A stretch of 64,000 nucleotides of DNA, from NCBI GenBank assembly GCA_037903475.1, contig JBAJFG010000102.1, forward strand, positions 1,204,001 to 1,268,000, given 5' to 3'. Below are positions 48,201 to 58,340 of the stretch, piece after piece. Origin of the DNA: Ancylostoma caninum (taxonomy: Eukaryota > Nematoda > Chromadorea > Rhabditida > Ancylostomatidae). How positions within the stretch are numbered: the first letter of the stretch is position 1; each line of letters opens with the position of its first letter. The position numbers and the translations under genes are program-made. The notes below the pieces were generated by a model. That model made no database searches. It was given only the letters and a program-made list of their open reading frames with translations, and had not been told where the DNA came from.

Positions 48201-50392
48201 TGGCCAGTGGCTACTGGCAAGTGCCACTAACCAATGACGCCAAAGAAATCAGTGCATTCACTACACCTGTTGGGTTGTATCAGTTTAGAGTGATCCCGTT
48301 CGGATTGACGAATGCACCTTCTGCCTTCCAACGTCTTATGGAGAAAGTCTTGGATGGATTACTCGGTTCCGAGGTTTCCGTATATATCGATGACGTGCTC
48401 ATTGCCACAGATAGCATCGAAAGGCACTATGTAGTACTGGAGAAAGTACTGCAGGCGTTCTTGAAAGCGAATTTGAAGATCAAACCACAGAAATGTCGGA
48501 TGCTAGCGACACGTGTGTCATTTCTAGGCCACGTTGTGGATGAAAATGGCATAAGAACGGATCCGGATAAAGTCGATAAAATTGTCAACTACCCTCGTCC
48601 TACCAATCTGGCTGAATTACGTACATTCCTTGGAATGTGTGGATATTACAGGAAATTTGTGCTCAGATTTGCTCAGACGGCGAAGCCGTTACACAGTCTG
48701 ACTAGCAACAAAGTGAAGTTCACATGGACGCCTGAACATGAGAAAGCTTTTGTGACGTTGAAAGAGCTCCTGGTTAAGGCGCCAGTTTTATCTCAGCCGG
48801 ACGTAGAAAAAGCTCGTGTCGGGAGTCGACCATTCTACATATACACGGACGCCAGTAGGGTAGGGGTTGGAGCTGTTTTAGCTCAAGAACAAGATGACGG
48901 CTTCCTTCACCCGGTTTACTTTGCGTCAAAGCCATTGTCAAAAGCGGAGCGCAATTATCATGTGACTGACCAGGAAGGTCTAGCCGTAATCTACGCTCTG
49001 AAAAAGTTTCACTACTTTGTATATGGCGTACATACAATCATACGCACGGATCATGCTACTCTGATATCCTTGTTCAAAAGGAAGAACGTATCACCTCGAG
49101 TTCTACGATGGGCAATGGAAATACAACGCTATGACGTGACAATCGAACATGTAAAAGGTGCCGCTAATTGCGTAGCCGACGCATTATCACGTGGAATAGC
49201 CAGCTCACCAAAGGAAGTAGAACCAACTCATTCGGAGGATGAGAAAGTCGTATGCCAAGTTCAGGAGAAGAACTGGCTCGAACTGCTTCGCGAGGATAAG
49301 GACTTCAAAGAGATTATCGAAGCGGTGGAGACATCTAAAGATATCGAAGTCCGGTTACCACGACATGAACGGAAGCTTAGCCCGAAGGACTTTATCATCG
49401 AAAAAGATCAGCTGAAGCTAATCCTGGAGGACGGAACGCTTGCTTCGGTGGTCCCTGAGGAGAAGAGGCGTGACATCTTCAACGAGGCTCACCATGGAGT
49501 CATGGGTGGCCACTTCAATCCCCGCAAGATGTTTGCACAGTTAAGGAAGAGGGTCTTCTGGCCTGGTATGAGGCAGGATTTACGAAATTGGTGTAGTCAG
49601 TGCCAGAAATGTTTCCTAACAAATGCGAAAACAGTGAATACGCCTCCTCTGAAACCACGTTTAGCGGCAAGACCTTTTCAGGTGATCGGAGTAGATTTAC
49701 TTGAAATGGGAATGACTTCAGCTGGAAACAGATACATTGTCACAGTAATTGATCTTTTTACAAAGTACCTAGGAGCATATCCTGTCCCGGATAAGAAGGC
49801 AGAAACAGTTGCTGAAGTGATCTTCAGCAGATGGATTTGCGAAGCCGGCAGATGGCCAGAATGCATCCTCTCGGATCGTGGAGGGGAATTCGAGAATGCA
49901 GTAATCTCGGCATTGTGTGAGATACTGCAAATAAAGCAGGAATTTACAAAAGGCTATTGCCCACGAGAAAACGGACTCACGGAACGTGCGAATGGAACAA
50001 TAGTGAGGATGTTAAAGAAAAAAACAGTTGTAGCGACTGAATGGGACCGAATCCTCCCATCTGTGGTGTACGCCTACAACGCGTCGCCTCATTCGGCCAC
50101 ATCTGAGAGCCCTCATTTCCTTGTCTATGGCCACGACCCAAAATATCCATCGTCGGTGATACCAAGGGAACACCTGTCCCCTTATGACGTGGATTACGAT
50201 CAGTATAAGTCTCAATTTCTCGCAGGGTTGAAGCTCGCACGAGAGTGCATCGAGGAGCATTCTGAGGAATACAGAACCTTAATGAAGAACAGCTATGATA
50301 AGCGCTGGAAAACATCAGAATCCCAAGTGTTTTGTACGGGCGATCGTGTGTACATGAAAGCGCCGACGGAGAAGCGGAGGGCTTACGTTTGA
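45224..50392 (+). CDS. gag-pol polyprotein of the Ty3/gypsy element
   Basis: The frame is open from inside the LTR; the first ATGs are at 45224 and 45263. In order: a charged N-terminal gag with a coiled-coil-like IRNVIREKDEELEKLKNQL (about 45690-45750), a retrotransposon gag/capsid region (about 46190-46640), a CCHC zinc knuckle CFNCREKGHFSRWC (46790-46831), an aspartic protease with DTGS (47081-47092), reverse transcriptase with YIDD (48383-48394), RNase H with YTDAS (about 48841), and integrase. Integrase shows the zinc HHCC region (about 49490-49615) and DDE residues in GVDLLEM, SDRGGEFEN and CPRENGLTER. The frame stops at 50390-50392, just before the GPY/F motif, which lies in the +1 frame. 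All catalytic motifs look intact. Confidence 0.95.
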   Translation: MGADSVHQYSTVQMAGTNNSESDNVQDRGNAARNEPNEVEMAEAPPQQARGTPPPVSNWKEVMNCIATRCDSALTEQLRNLSSAKREYIVEAVQCAVDIAVAAVERENAVIEQFCTVLRALRLQPQELLEMLPRLTRHAADLTQLANELGCDIASIRNVIREKDEELEKLKNQLAVLQAPPRAHVEPQAPAPRAGGQGELSQELRQMIQDWNTVADVQYKSFQQDVHHPSAELAPQRDGLRWNPQLNCQERSVRSSTTCSHLDPQDLPGEFSDLTSLSGDSKNGRTATVSTFEGQNNQVISALREVLKAQTVADVKKYTGKNSLSDFLRALEVKYPKTVWSDADRRDILINHLEGTAKALVSNLSEEVKHGTFDALVKELKKARITPGERLKAASEWKQLRKSDQESVVDYCCRMKEIAKRMHPHQEMDFELGRKLYESLSDWHDSYYMMAALDSPEGRIFEEVRKVALRLERTREAGQASKAKTWRERQVKGRSLKTLQESEDSSHRSHEHNSKGSRTAATCFNCREKGHFSRWCPKRRADAPASSKPSTPASTRQNETQEKPKQQIDKRPARGSFSTHLQSWCCKVDSNKRRTPTEAYGQPCYCDVIVFGIKTKALIDTGSIISIIPVGFLKRAQETGADLDQMVTMMGDGNETQVYDASGNPMKFLMRIATHVKVCGAGAATAQLHVQQSRDEVIMLGTNVLGALGIHVTLNPSTNPCPCQDSESLSCEEGREKLAEEPEASVVQRVLVPPFSVATIQLASNVDMADRVFWSNDDRIASGVCRISEGLATVSIVNRSDEPWIIKKGMVLGVWADDKWFDPKTADIPGDMLKLRRNEVVPQSEKADKLMEILQSNKESGGFPKQMQDLIRRYSEVFAISDIELTQTQLLQHDIDVQGHSPIKQKTRPLPYSLRAQVEDMLKDLEKRQIIEESSSPWASPIVLVAKKDGDIRLCVDYREINKITKKDCYPLPAIDVTLQNLKGKKVFTSLDLASGYWQVPLTNDAKEISAFTTPVGLYQFRVIPFGLTNAPSAFQRLMEKVLDGLLGSEVSVYIDDVLIATDSIERHYVVLEKVLQAFLKANLKIKPQKCRMLATRVSFLGHVVDENGIRTDPDKVDKIVNYPRPTNLAELRTFLGMCGYYRKFVLRFAQTAKPLHSLTSNKVKFTWTPEHEKAFVTLKELLVKAPVLSQPDVEKARVGSRPFYIYTDASRVGVGAVLAQEQDDGFLHPVYFASKPLSKAERNYHVTDQEGLAVIYALKKFHYFVYGVHTIIRTDHATLISLFKRKNVSPRVLRWAMEIQRYDVTIEHVKGAANCVADALSRGIASSPKEVEPTHSEDEKVVCQVQEKNWLELLREDKDFKEIIEAVETSKDIEVRLPRHERKLSPKDFIIEKDQLKLILEDGTLASVVPEEKRRDIFNEAHHGVMGGHFNPRKMFAQLRKRVFWPGMRQDLRNWCSQCQKCFLTNAKTVNTPPLKPRLAARPFQVIGVDLLEMGMTSAGNRYIVTVIDLFTKYLGAYPVPDKKAETVAEVIFSRWICEAGRWPECILSDRGGEFENAVISALCEILQIKQEFTKGYCPRENGLTERANGTIVRMLKKKTVVATEWDRILPSVVYAYNASPHSATSESPHFLVYGHDPKYPSSVIPREHLSPYDVDYDQYKSQFLAGLKLARECIEEHSEEYRTLMKNSYDKRWKTSESQVFCTGDRVYMKAPTEKRRAYV
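45225..45242 (+). other. candidate primer-binding site
   Basis: TGGGGGCCGATAGTG begins at the first base after the 5' LTR, where a minus-strand primer tRNA ending in CCA should pair. I could not identify the tRNA. Confidence 0.5.
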
Positions 50393-51872
50393 TTGGAAAG
50401 GGCCGTATAGGGTACTGGACGCGAGCGCGAATTCAGCACTGATTACCCTGATTGGAGGTAACGAAGAGCCCGTCCGCATACAGTTTGACCACCTAGTCAA
50501 AGTACCTCCAGGGATAGATGATACACCAGTCATAGCCAACACAGCCAGGGGTAGGCGTGGGCGACGAAAGACCCAAAGGGTTGACACTGTTCCGAAAGTG
50601 CAATCTGTTTTTAGGTCCATACCTTCAAGTAAAAATAAATGTAATATGATTACTTTCAGGGTCCGTCGTTCGAATCGAAACGATTTCTCGACTATTGACT
50701 TCCGATGCCCTGGTGTCTACCGTCACCAAGGCCAGGACCTGAAGTGTTCTCTCGGAAAGCCATGGTCAGAAATCGTCCCCGATGCACCGGCACCAGACTG
50801 GATACCCAACTCAACCTATGAACTGGCTAGAGCTGTAACCATCATGCAACAGAATCATATTCCTGACTCTGCCCGTCGTGATCTCTTGCTTGATGCCTCT
50901 TATGTGACCTTGTCTGTATCAGGACTGGCTGTAGCTTATTCGTATTTCCGTAAGAACTGCATCCACATCAGCACATACTTGCGGCGGACACAGCTGGAAG
51001 ACATAGAGGACCACCCTAGGAGACATAGGGAAGAGCCGTTCAATGTGGCAAAGCTGGTGCGAGAAGCTCGCGGAAGCGCGGTGCTGTTAACTGAATGGAA
51101 GAAAGAGGACTGGACGAGACTTCCGAAGAAACCGGTTATTGTTCTATTGCCTGAAGGATTTGAAGAGCATTGCCCAGGATTCACTTCCGGAACACAGAAG
51201 GCATTTTCGTACCGCTCCCCTGGTGACATCCAGATGGAATGGTTCGGAGACGAACCATCGGCGATTGTGCTCTTCAGCCCGTTGAGGGAGGCAACGTTGC
51301 CGGAGTGGTGCATTGCCTGGACGACATTCATGAAGTTCTTGTCCGAAGGGACCGATCTCTTTTGTCTTCCCAGCCCACGGGACCAGGGTGCGTGGGGCGC
51401 AGGCGTAGATATGATACGAGATCTAGCCGAAGAAACTCTGGTTCAGAGACCGTCTCTAGTTGGGCGCATCAACTACTTCTTCCCTGTGATGGGACCGGCA
51501 CACGAGCAAAATCTCCCATGTGAAGTACTTGGAACCCGTCTGGCGGTGCAGCCACACTTCTTACCATCAGCTGCAAAGAAGTTCCTCAATGCCACCTGCA
51601 CGTATTACGGAATACGCCTGAAGCTTGAACCGTACCGCCGCATAGCGGAGCTGAACCAGCCACCAGATAGCAGACGGCGCGGAGAGCGTGATCAGGAGGA
51701 AGCTCCACCAAGAGCCGGAGAGGCTCCAGACCATCGAAGGCCACCAAGAGACAGACCCCGCAATGAGCACAGGCACTACCATCAGCCGCATCGTCGTTTC
51801 CATAGAGGATCTTACTTGGTTTTCTATAGAGGGTCTCGATTTTCCCCATATAGACGCTATCCCCGCTATTGA
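50391..51872 (+). CDS. GPY/F motif plus a large unrecognised C-terminal/third ORF
   Basis: This frame, +1 relative to gag-pol, begins with the integrase C-terminal motif (GPYRV at about 50400) and stays open for about 490 codons. An in-frame ATG at 50646 would give a separate 408-residue product. The product has no signal peptide and at most one weak hydrophobic stretch (TLSVSGLAVAYSYF), so it does not look like an envelope glycoprotein. The last ~60 residues are rich in Arg, His, Pro and Tyr (RRPPRDRPRNEHRHYHQ), like an RNA-binding tail. It could be a C-terminal domain of the polyprotein separated by a one-base indel, or a third ORF made from a spliced RNA (acceptor-like TTTTTAG at 50614 and TTTCAG at 50659). 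Confidence 0.8.
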   Translation, partial: DWKGPYRVLDASANSALITLIGGNEEPVRIQFDHLVKVPPGIDDTPVIANTARGRRGRRKTQRVDTVPKVQSVFRSIPSSKNKCNMITFRVRRSNRNDFSTIDFRCPGVYRHQGQDLKCSLGKPWSEIVPDAPAPDWIPNSTYELARAVTIMQQNHIPDSARRDLLLDASYVTLSVSGLAVAYSYFRKNCIHISTYLRRTQLEDIEDHPRRHREEPFNVAKLVREARGSAVLLTEWKKEDWTRLPKKPVIVLLPEGFEEHCPGFTSGTQKAFSYRSPGDIQMEWFGDEPSAIVLFSPLREATLPEWCIAWTTFMKFLSEGTDLFCLPSPRDQGAWGAGVDMIRDLAEETLVQRPSLVGRINYFFPVMGPAHEQNLPCEVLGTRLAVQPHFLPSAAKKFLNATCTYYGIRLKLEPYRRIAELNQPPDSRRRGERDQEEAPPRAGEAPDHRRPPRDRPRNEHRHYHQPHRRFHRGSYLVFYRGSRFSPYRRYPRY

Positions 51873-51910
51873 GTTGTTTATTTGACGGCAGAGTGGGGCT
51901 GCCTTATGTC

Positions 51911-51922
51911 AGAGGGGGGAAG
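51911..51922 (+). other. polypurine tract
   Basis: AGAGGGGGGAAG abuts the 3' LTR, the expected primer for plus-strand synthesis. Confidence 0.9.
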
Positions 51923-52912
51923 TGTTAGTATAACTGATTACTGTTTATTGTTATTTGTTCGTTTGTTTTTTTGTAGTGGTTAGTTATATTGTTTTGTATC
52001 ATAATCACTTACCTCGTAATCCTCCGTTGTACTCGTTATCCTCTCGTTATGATGCAATATTTCGTAATTGATGAAGGTTTTCTATTTGAAGTCACGTGCG
52101 CGCCCAAAAGGGGCGGGCAATCCTCACAGCGCGGCGGGACACTCCCTATATAAGGCGCCGCCAGCAGTCGGCTGTGCTTATTTGGCGACTTGCGCTTGCC
52201 TCGAACGGTGCGTTCGAGGTTCGACTGCTGACGACTGGACGGATCGAGCCCTAGTGGCAGCGCCCCAAGCATAGGAGTAGTGTACGGAGGCCGGAGGGGT
52301 CTCGGCGGAGTGGCCCGGATTTGAGGCGGTTGTAGCCGCCTTTTAGCCGAGTCCCGGGCCTGAGTGTCCCGGCGTGGTGACCTCGAGCGGAACGGTTGAA
52401 GCCGTTACCGCGGTTAGGACCGAAAGACGACCACGGGGTCCCAGTGTGGTGACCTGTGAGTTGAGAACGCTGGAATCGAGCAGGACTAGCCCGGCGTTTT
52501 AGGATTGTAGGTGCTGCGGAGATCAGGCCGGTTAGGACTGAGCAGCCATACGTTAGAGATCATCAAGACGATAGGTTAGGATTCGAAGCTTCAAGGGTCG
52601 TGCGTGACTTTTGAAATAACTGATCGCATAACTCATAGTAGTGGTGACATTAGGATAAACTTTGAGAAGATCGGTTTTGAACCACATTCCAAGTGTCGTG
52701 TTCTCCGTCGTGTCATTCAAACAGTACCACTTGTGAATAGAAACCAGGACAAACATTGCAGAGATCAGCTACACCCAGTGAACGAGTACTGCCGGAGTGT
52801 CAGTTACCTTGTACGGCAGCGGTTAGTTGTTGATCAAAATTTGCCGGTAAGGAGATTGTGGTTGCGACAGCGATTCACAAACCCCTGCACCACAACCCCC
52901 CTTACCTTTACA
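51923..52912 (+). repeat. 3' LTR, 990 bp
   Basis: Same length and, by eye, the same sequence as 44235-45224. Ends TTTACA and is followed by AGGA. Confidence 0.96.
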
Positions 52913-53043
52913 AGGATGGGAAAGTCTTCATAGAGAGTAGACCCGCAAAGCAGGCCGCGGGCTTAAAGCTTATTGATGCACATTCGGACCGCTCGACGCC
53001 GTCCCATGGGATGTCGTCCACAGGCATCTTCGGCGTGAATTAG
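52913..53043 (+). pseudogene. 3' part of the host exon interrupted by the LTR retrotransposon
   Basis: Starting from the AGGA duplication, the frame that was open before the insertion continues: GKVFIESRPAKQAAGLKLID, then SDRSTPSHGMSSTGIFGVN and a TAG at 53041-53043. Codons are rich in third-position C and G (CGC TCG ACG CCG), unlike the flanks, which supports real coding sequence. It looks like the C-terminal exon of a host gene. I do not recognise the family. The insertion would replace or remove the last ~45 residues. Confidence 0.5.
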
Positions 53044-54993
53044 GGGCGCACAGCCAAAATGGACAACGGCTCTCTGCACCTAATCAGATGTCTGCGATGA
53101 TGTCATAGAGGGTTTCTGCTGATTATGATTCCTTCCCCAGGATATGTCGCACGTGTGTGATACGCAACGATTGAAAGAGGCGTGGCTTACGCCGCACCTC
53201 AAAGAACTTCCACTAAAAGTAAACAGATTCGCAAAGAAATGGAGAAGAAATAGGAGACATCAAAACAGGAGCATTTTTATGGAAAAATAGCAGGTAATGC
53301 GCTGAAAAATTCAGATCCACAGCGAAGAAGGAGGTAGAATTTCCCAGAACAATTTGCCGCCGAAAAGAATAGGTATCGATCGGATAACCTCGCAACCTCA
53401 CAATGCAGACCAAAAGAGCAGAATCACGGAAATACCGCTATGGACTACGTATCACCACTATGGAAGAATTCTTCCAGAAAAATGAGCTGAAAATTTCAGA
53501 TTTCCAGTGAGGAAGGAAGTAGACAATTTCCACAGCAATTTTCCATTGGAAAGATAGATATCGATCGCTACATTTTTCAAAACCATTCTAGAGCAACCTA
53601 AGGAGAATTTCCGGCGGTATAGTGCAATAAAATGTCTTGCAAGGCAAATTGCTTGCAAACACAAGTCAAGCAGTCAGGGCTACACGCAGATGACAAACTT
53701 TGTGCGGGTCCCGCAGCGGAGCGAGGAGTGCAAAAACGCGTGCAAACATTTGTAGCAACTGAAAAAACCTTCCCAGAAGAACAGCGACTAGCCACGCCCC
53801 TTCGCATCCATTTGAAAAATTGCGTAAACTCGAGGGATTTGAATTACATGTTGCGATTCTCGCGGGATCAAGGACAACAATGACGTTAGGCTCATGTGGA
53901 TTTTTTGACATTGTCAGTCAGCAAAGTATAGAATTGTCATTGTCACTCATCCTGTGCCTTTTTCAGCAAGCTAACATTTGTTCAGATGCAATAACATAAG
54001 CACAGCAAGAACAAGAGACGGGAGTGGACACACTAACAATGAGACCCTCCAACATCAATGAATCCTTGTAAAGAAAGAGCCCTATTGGAGGATGAATGGA
54101 GCATATGAGGACAAAGAAGGACATTTTTCTGCTGCTCACGAGTCGCATTCCCAGAATAAATGCAGCGCAGAAAATCCATAGGCGTTCTCGCACAAATGTC
54201 TGCAATAATTCGTATAGTGCGCCTTGTTACAACTGCAGAATCGAGTTTCTACAGCCGAGAAACTCGTTTGAATCTGCGGATTTCAGAGAAAAGATCCAGA
54301 ACATCTGGCGGGTAATCTTGCTCCTTTGTGAAGAACCATTCATAGCAGAACATTATTTCCATAGAAAAACTCTGTGTGAGAACGTACGGAAATCTCGCCA
54401 TGGATGGGAATCAAAGCAGCATGCATATACCAACAATCTTAGGTCACTAAATATTAAACCGCGCTAACCTGGCCTAGAATTTTATTAAGTGTAAATTAGG
54501 CAAGTTATTCAAATCTTGGGCTTATATAGCACCGACCAAAAAAATGAGGTAGCCTAAGAAAGCCTATGCCATCTCGTCACCTCTCCGTATCCAAAAGTTT
54601 TCACTGGTCCTTATTCACCCACTTATCCAGGATAAGTTATCCTTCATTGTGTCGCTCCCGTACTCGGTCCGCACTCAAACGATTTTCTCAAGTTTTTCCC
54701 TGGTCTTTCTCACTCTTACCCTTCATTGTGTTCAGGTATGTTGGCTTGGCGAGCGACAATACGAGTGACTTATAAAGCAAGATGATACAAAGATAAATAA
54801 TTAAAAAGATAAAGAACAGTTACCAGCCAAAAGTCAACCGGATAAATATATCCTGCGGAGAAACGAATGAGAAGACATATCTCGAATAAGTTTTTATTCA
54901 ATAGCAGTATATACAAACCGCAACAGATCCGTTAGAATGCGTTCGGTTGGATAAATTACACTGATTAGCGGTCTTAGCCTAGACTGTTCTGGA

Positions 54994-54995
54994 GA

Positions 54996-55038
<43 letters not shown>

Positions 55039-55060
55039 AGAGAGAGAGAGAGAGAGAGAA
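54994..55060. repeat. (GA)n microsatellite
   Basis: About 65 bases of GA units with occasional GGG interruptions. Confidence 0.95.
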
Positions 55061-58000
55061 CAGGAAGTGAACCTAAAGAAGAGATAGAAGGATAATGGTA
55101 CAAAATGCCTCGAGCGACCACCCATAATTCACATAGAGTTGAAAAAATATGAAAAAAAAACATAAAAATGGAAAGAACGAGGGAAAAAGCAGAAGATGCA
55201 GCAGGAAGGAAGCCCAATACATAATTACTCCACTGAATAGTAATTCTAGTCTTCGCTGGCATCGCGTTATTCATCAGCAATTTCCCCCTTATTTGAATGT
55301 CAAATGGAATGGCACAGCTGAACAACAAAAAAAATGTAATTTTCCGGACTCTCGGTATTTTGGGCGTTTTGAAAATGTTACTCTATTAATATCATAACAA
55401 AAGCAAAGCATTTAACTTTGAAAAACCTTCCCAACGAGATACATACTCCATATTCCAGATGAGTGCAAAGATCGTATAGAAACCTGCTGCGAACTCAAGC
55501 TACTAGGAAGCCACCAAGAGAAATTCTCAGCTTAGACCTCTGAGCTTCTCTGCTTGGATCCTGTTGTCAAAAAACCTCAGCGAGGCTGGAAAAGACGGCA
55601 AAAGCATGGGTAACTTCACGAATAACAACTTTCCAAACACTGAGGAAAACGAGCCTCGTGCGAAAACAAATGGCTGAAAACAGCTAGGAACTCTAAAGCA
55701 TGTGTTATGCATGTACATGTTGTCCATATTCAAATCCACACCAGAGCTGCAAGTCCAGGAAATGAAAAAAACGAAAAGAATCGGATATTAGTATTTTGAT
55801 CTCCTAGAAAAACAATCACAACCAGGGCTGGAATTCATGAAACGTTATCCACGCAGAATTACGACAGTTAGCGTGAATGGTTATTGTACAGACTAGGTAA
55901 TGGTAGCAGACGGAGAACAACGAAGTTGGTTTGCTAACCTGGTGATTACTGGTTTTGAGTCCATTAATCCCAGACCACGAAGCAGGCGCCTGACACAAGC
56001 GGACGCCTGTTTGAGCGTTTAGAACTATAACACTTCGGAAGCTTCTTTCCCGATTACCCAACATGGATAAATTTGGCTTTGGAGAAATATTATCCCGGAA
56101 AATACTCGCTAAAGCTGATTCGAACTAACAAAATTAACTTTGAGGAACTTAAACCTCAGTATCCTTGAACTTTAATTGCAATTCATTAAGAATAGCGAAA
56201 ATGAGATCAGATTGAATAAGTTTCCCATCCAAACAGATTTCGTTAAGCTTTGGTGGGTGCGAATGGCACTTTTGAGAAGATCTTATAGCAAAAGAAATCA
56301 CTGAAGCCAAATTTGACGGCATTCAACATCGGGGACTAGGTTATATGGAACGATAACAAAGTAAGCCAACGGTGGCTCCCCTCACCGGATGTCCAGGAGA
56401 ATGCGTAAAGTCAGCATGCGCAGAAAGCCAAAATAACTTTGCTGACCCGTTTGTATATGAATCCAATTCCGGAACTCTGGAAGTCAGTTAGAAGTGAGCG
56501 CTCAGAAAAACTGGATTTTAAAGGGAAATTAACCATTGAGGAATAAGGAACCTCACTGGAAAGATTTCGAAAACCAAGCTAATCTAGTAGCTCAGAAACC
56601 AGGAAGGCCAAAAAACAGTTTTCACGGAAACTTACAGTCTTTCAATCCAAAAAGGAAAAAAAGGCAACAATAGAAGAGAAACATAGAATGACTCCATCAC
56701 TGATACAATGTCCAGAAATCCCATGCCACATCTCCAGAACATAGCCCTTGAGCTACTTAGACATGCATAGGAGTAAGTTCAATGAAAGAATTACAATGGA
56801 CTTCTTCCATTCCTGATTACTTATGAGAACAGCGCATACTAAATGTGATTGGTGCCTTGGTTCCTCAAGCCGTCCTAATGGTGTAGTCCTCGTAAAGCGC
56901 CATATGTGCCCCGCACTGAACACTAATACAAATTTTTACGACGCTCCAGGAAACATCAGTGCTTCGAATACCTAAAATGACCTTAATCAAGCGTGTCGGA
57001 AGATAAATGTCAGTAGTGAATAAGAACACAGTAGAAAAATGAGGGAATAATAGGAAACATAAATAACAGGGAGTGTTCCACATATGGAAAAACTTCGGGA
57101 TTCCATAATTTCCCACTAATTCCAACAGATCTTCCCGACTTATGTACGAAAAATATCAAGTTCTATCTACGTTAACAAACACTAAAGGCACCCTAGCAAC
57201 ACGGTACAGAAATGTTGGAAAATCTACCCCGAACATGAAAGATTAACATGAACTATACATAAAACAGCATTATAGGCGCTACTATGGCTCGCTAGCAGCT
57301 CTTGCAGTCCGCGGAGAATCAGCTGTCGCCCGCGTCGCGAAAAACAAAAGCGTAGTGCTGATTGAGAGCCGCGAGAGAGGCGTCAATTTATAAGTGCGGC
57401 GAAATTCGAGACAAACGATGAGCAGTGACATCATTTATGGTCGACGGAACGGAAATGTGGATATAGGGATGTGTGCCACTGCGGATGCGCAAATTAACGC
57501 ACGAGAAAATTATTCGATAGCGTGGGAGATCGCGAAAATTCGCCTAAAAAGGGGATATTTGCACCATTTTTGCTCGAGTTCCGCTCGCTTCCAAAAAGTA
57601 CCGTTTGTAAGGCAATGACGACATTCCATAGAAAATTGACAACAGAATTATATATTTCATCACGATTCATTCGAAAATAATCATAGGGTGACCGAAAATA
57701 CCTGTGCACTCACCTCAAGATGGAGGTATAAAGAATGAATTGTATGCAAGGAACCTTCCCGGGAGAACATGATTCAGGTGTTGGATAGCTCCGTTATAGG
57801 TAATACAAACGCGTTTTCAATTGCATTGAGGCAGCACTTTAGAGCGAGGACGTCCAAACACCATCACTGCGGATTTCGTCATAAAGTGTTCCGAATCGCC
57901 CTCGGTTACACTGTATTTGAATAAAGTGAACATCCCAGCCCGCCCAGAATCCTGTACAATTTGTCTGATCCCATCCGAAATTTGCTCGATCCGAAGCTTG

Positions 58001-58262
58001 CTGACAACTTGCTTCCTCCTTTTGTTGGCGACAAGTTGGCGGCCCGAAGCTTGTCAACAGCTTGTAAACCAAACGAGTGACTGTTCAGCAAGTTATCGAC
58101 AAGTTCCTCGCTGACAAGAAAAGGCGAAAGCAAACTGTTAATAAGATTTCAGTCGAGCAAATTCCAAATGGGATCAGCCAGCTTGCTCTGAGGGTTCGGA
58201 GTGGTTAGTGTTGGAGCACACCACCTCCTCAGTTCGCATCAAAAATTTGAGCTCGCAAAAAT

Positions 58263-58340
58263 TTCGCTTCGGTGCCAAGGCTTCAGAGAAGCAGATTTTG
58301 CGGCAAAATTTGCTTCTCTGAAGCCAGGCACAGAAGCGAA
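58263..58340. repeat. imperfect ~37-bp-arm inverted repeat (hairpin)
   Basis: The left arm holds TTCGCTTCGGTGCCAAGGCT and CAGAGAAGCAGATTTT; the right arm holds AAAATTTGCTTCTCTG and AAGCCAGGCACAGAAGCGAA. Pairing is interrupted by three or four mismatches or bulges, and the loop is only a few bases. Confidence 0.85.

Larger units (their letters stand above)
44231..52916 (+). mobile_element. complete Ty3/gypsy LTR retrotransposon (with AGGA target duplication)
   Basis: The 990-base LTRs (44235-45224 and 51923-52912) start TGTTAG and end TTTACA, look identical by eye, and are flanked by AGGA on both sides (44231-44234 and 52913-52916). Internally there is a primer-binding-site candidate, a gag-pol ORF in Ty3/gypsy order (protease, RT, RNase H, integrase), a large downstream open frame and a polypurine tract. 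The overall size is 8.68 kb. Layout and size recall the C. elegans element Cer1. LTR identity implies a recent insertion. Confidence 0.96.

Noticed and set aside
50387..50395. GTT TGA context resembling an antizyme-type +1 frameshift site
   Set aside because: Family-like residues in the +1 frame appear before this point, so a one-base indel in the upstream G-rich run explains the break better.
50598..50646. Third ORF starting at the GTG at 50598
   Set aside because: GTG starts are not expected in nematode mRNA; the frame is simply open from upstream, and the first in-frame ATG after an acceptor is at 50646.
57950..58110. Recurring GACAAGTT and AGCTTG words
   Set aside because: Short and irregular; no consistent unit or boundary.
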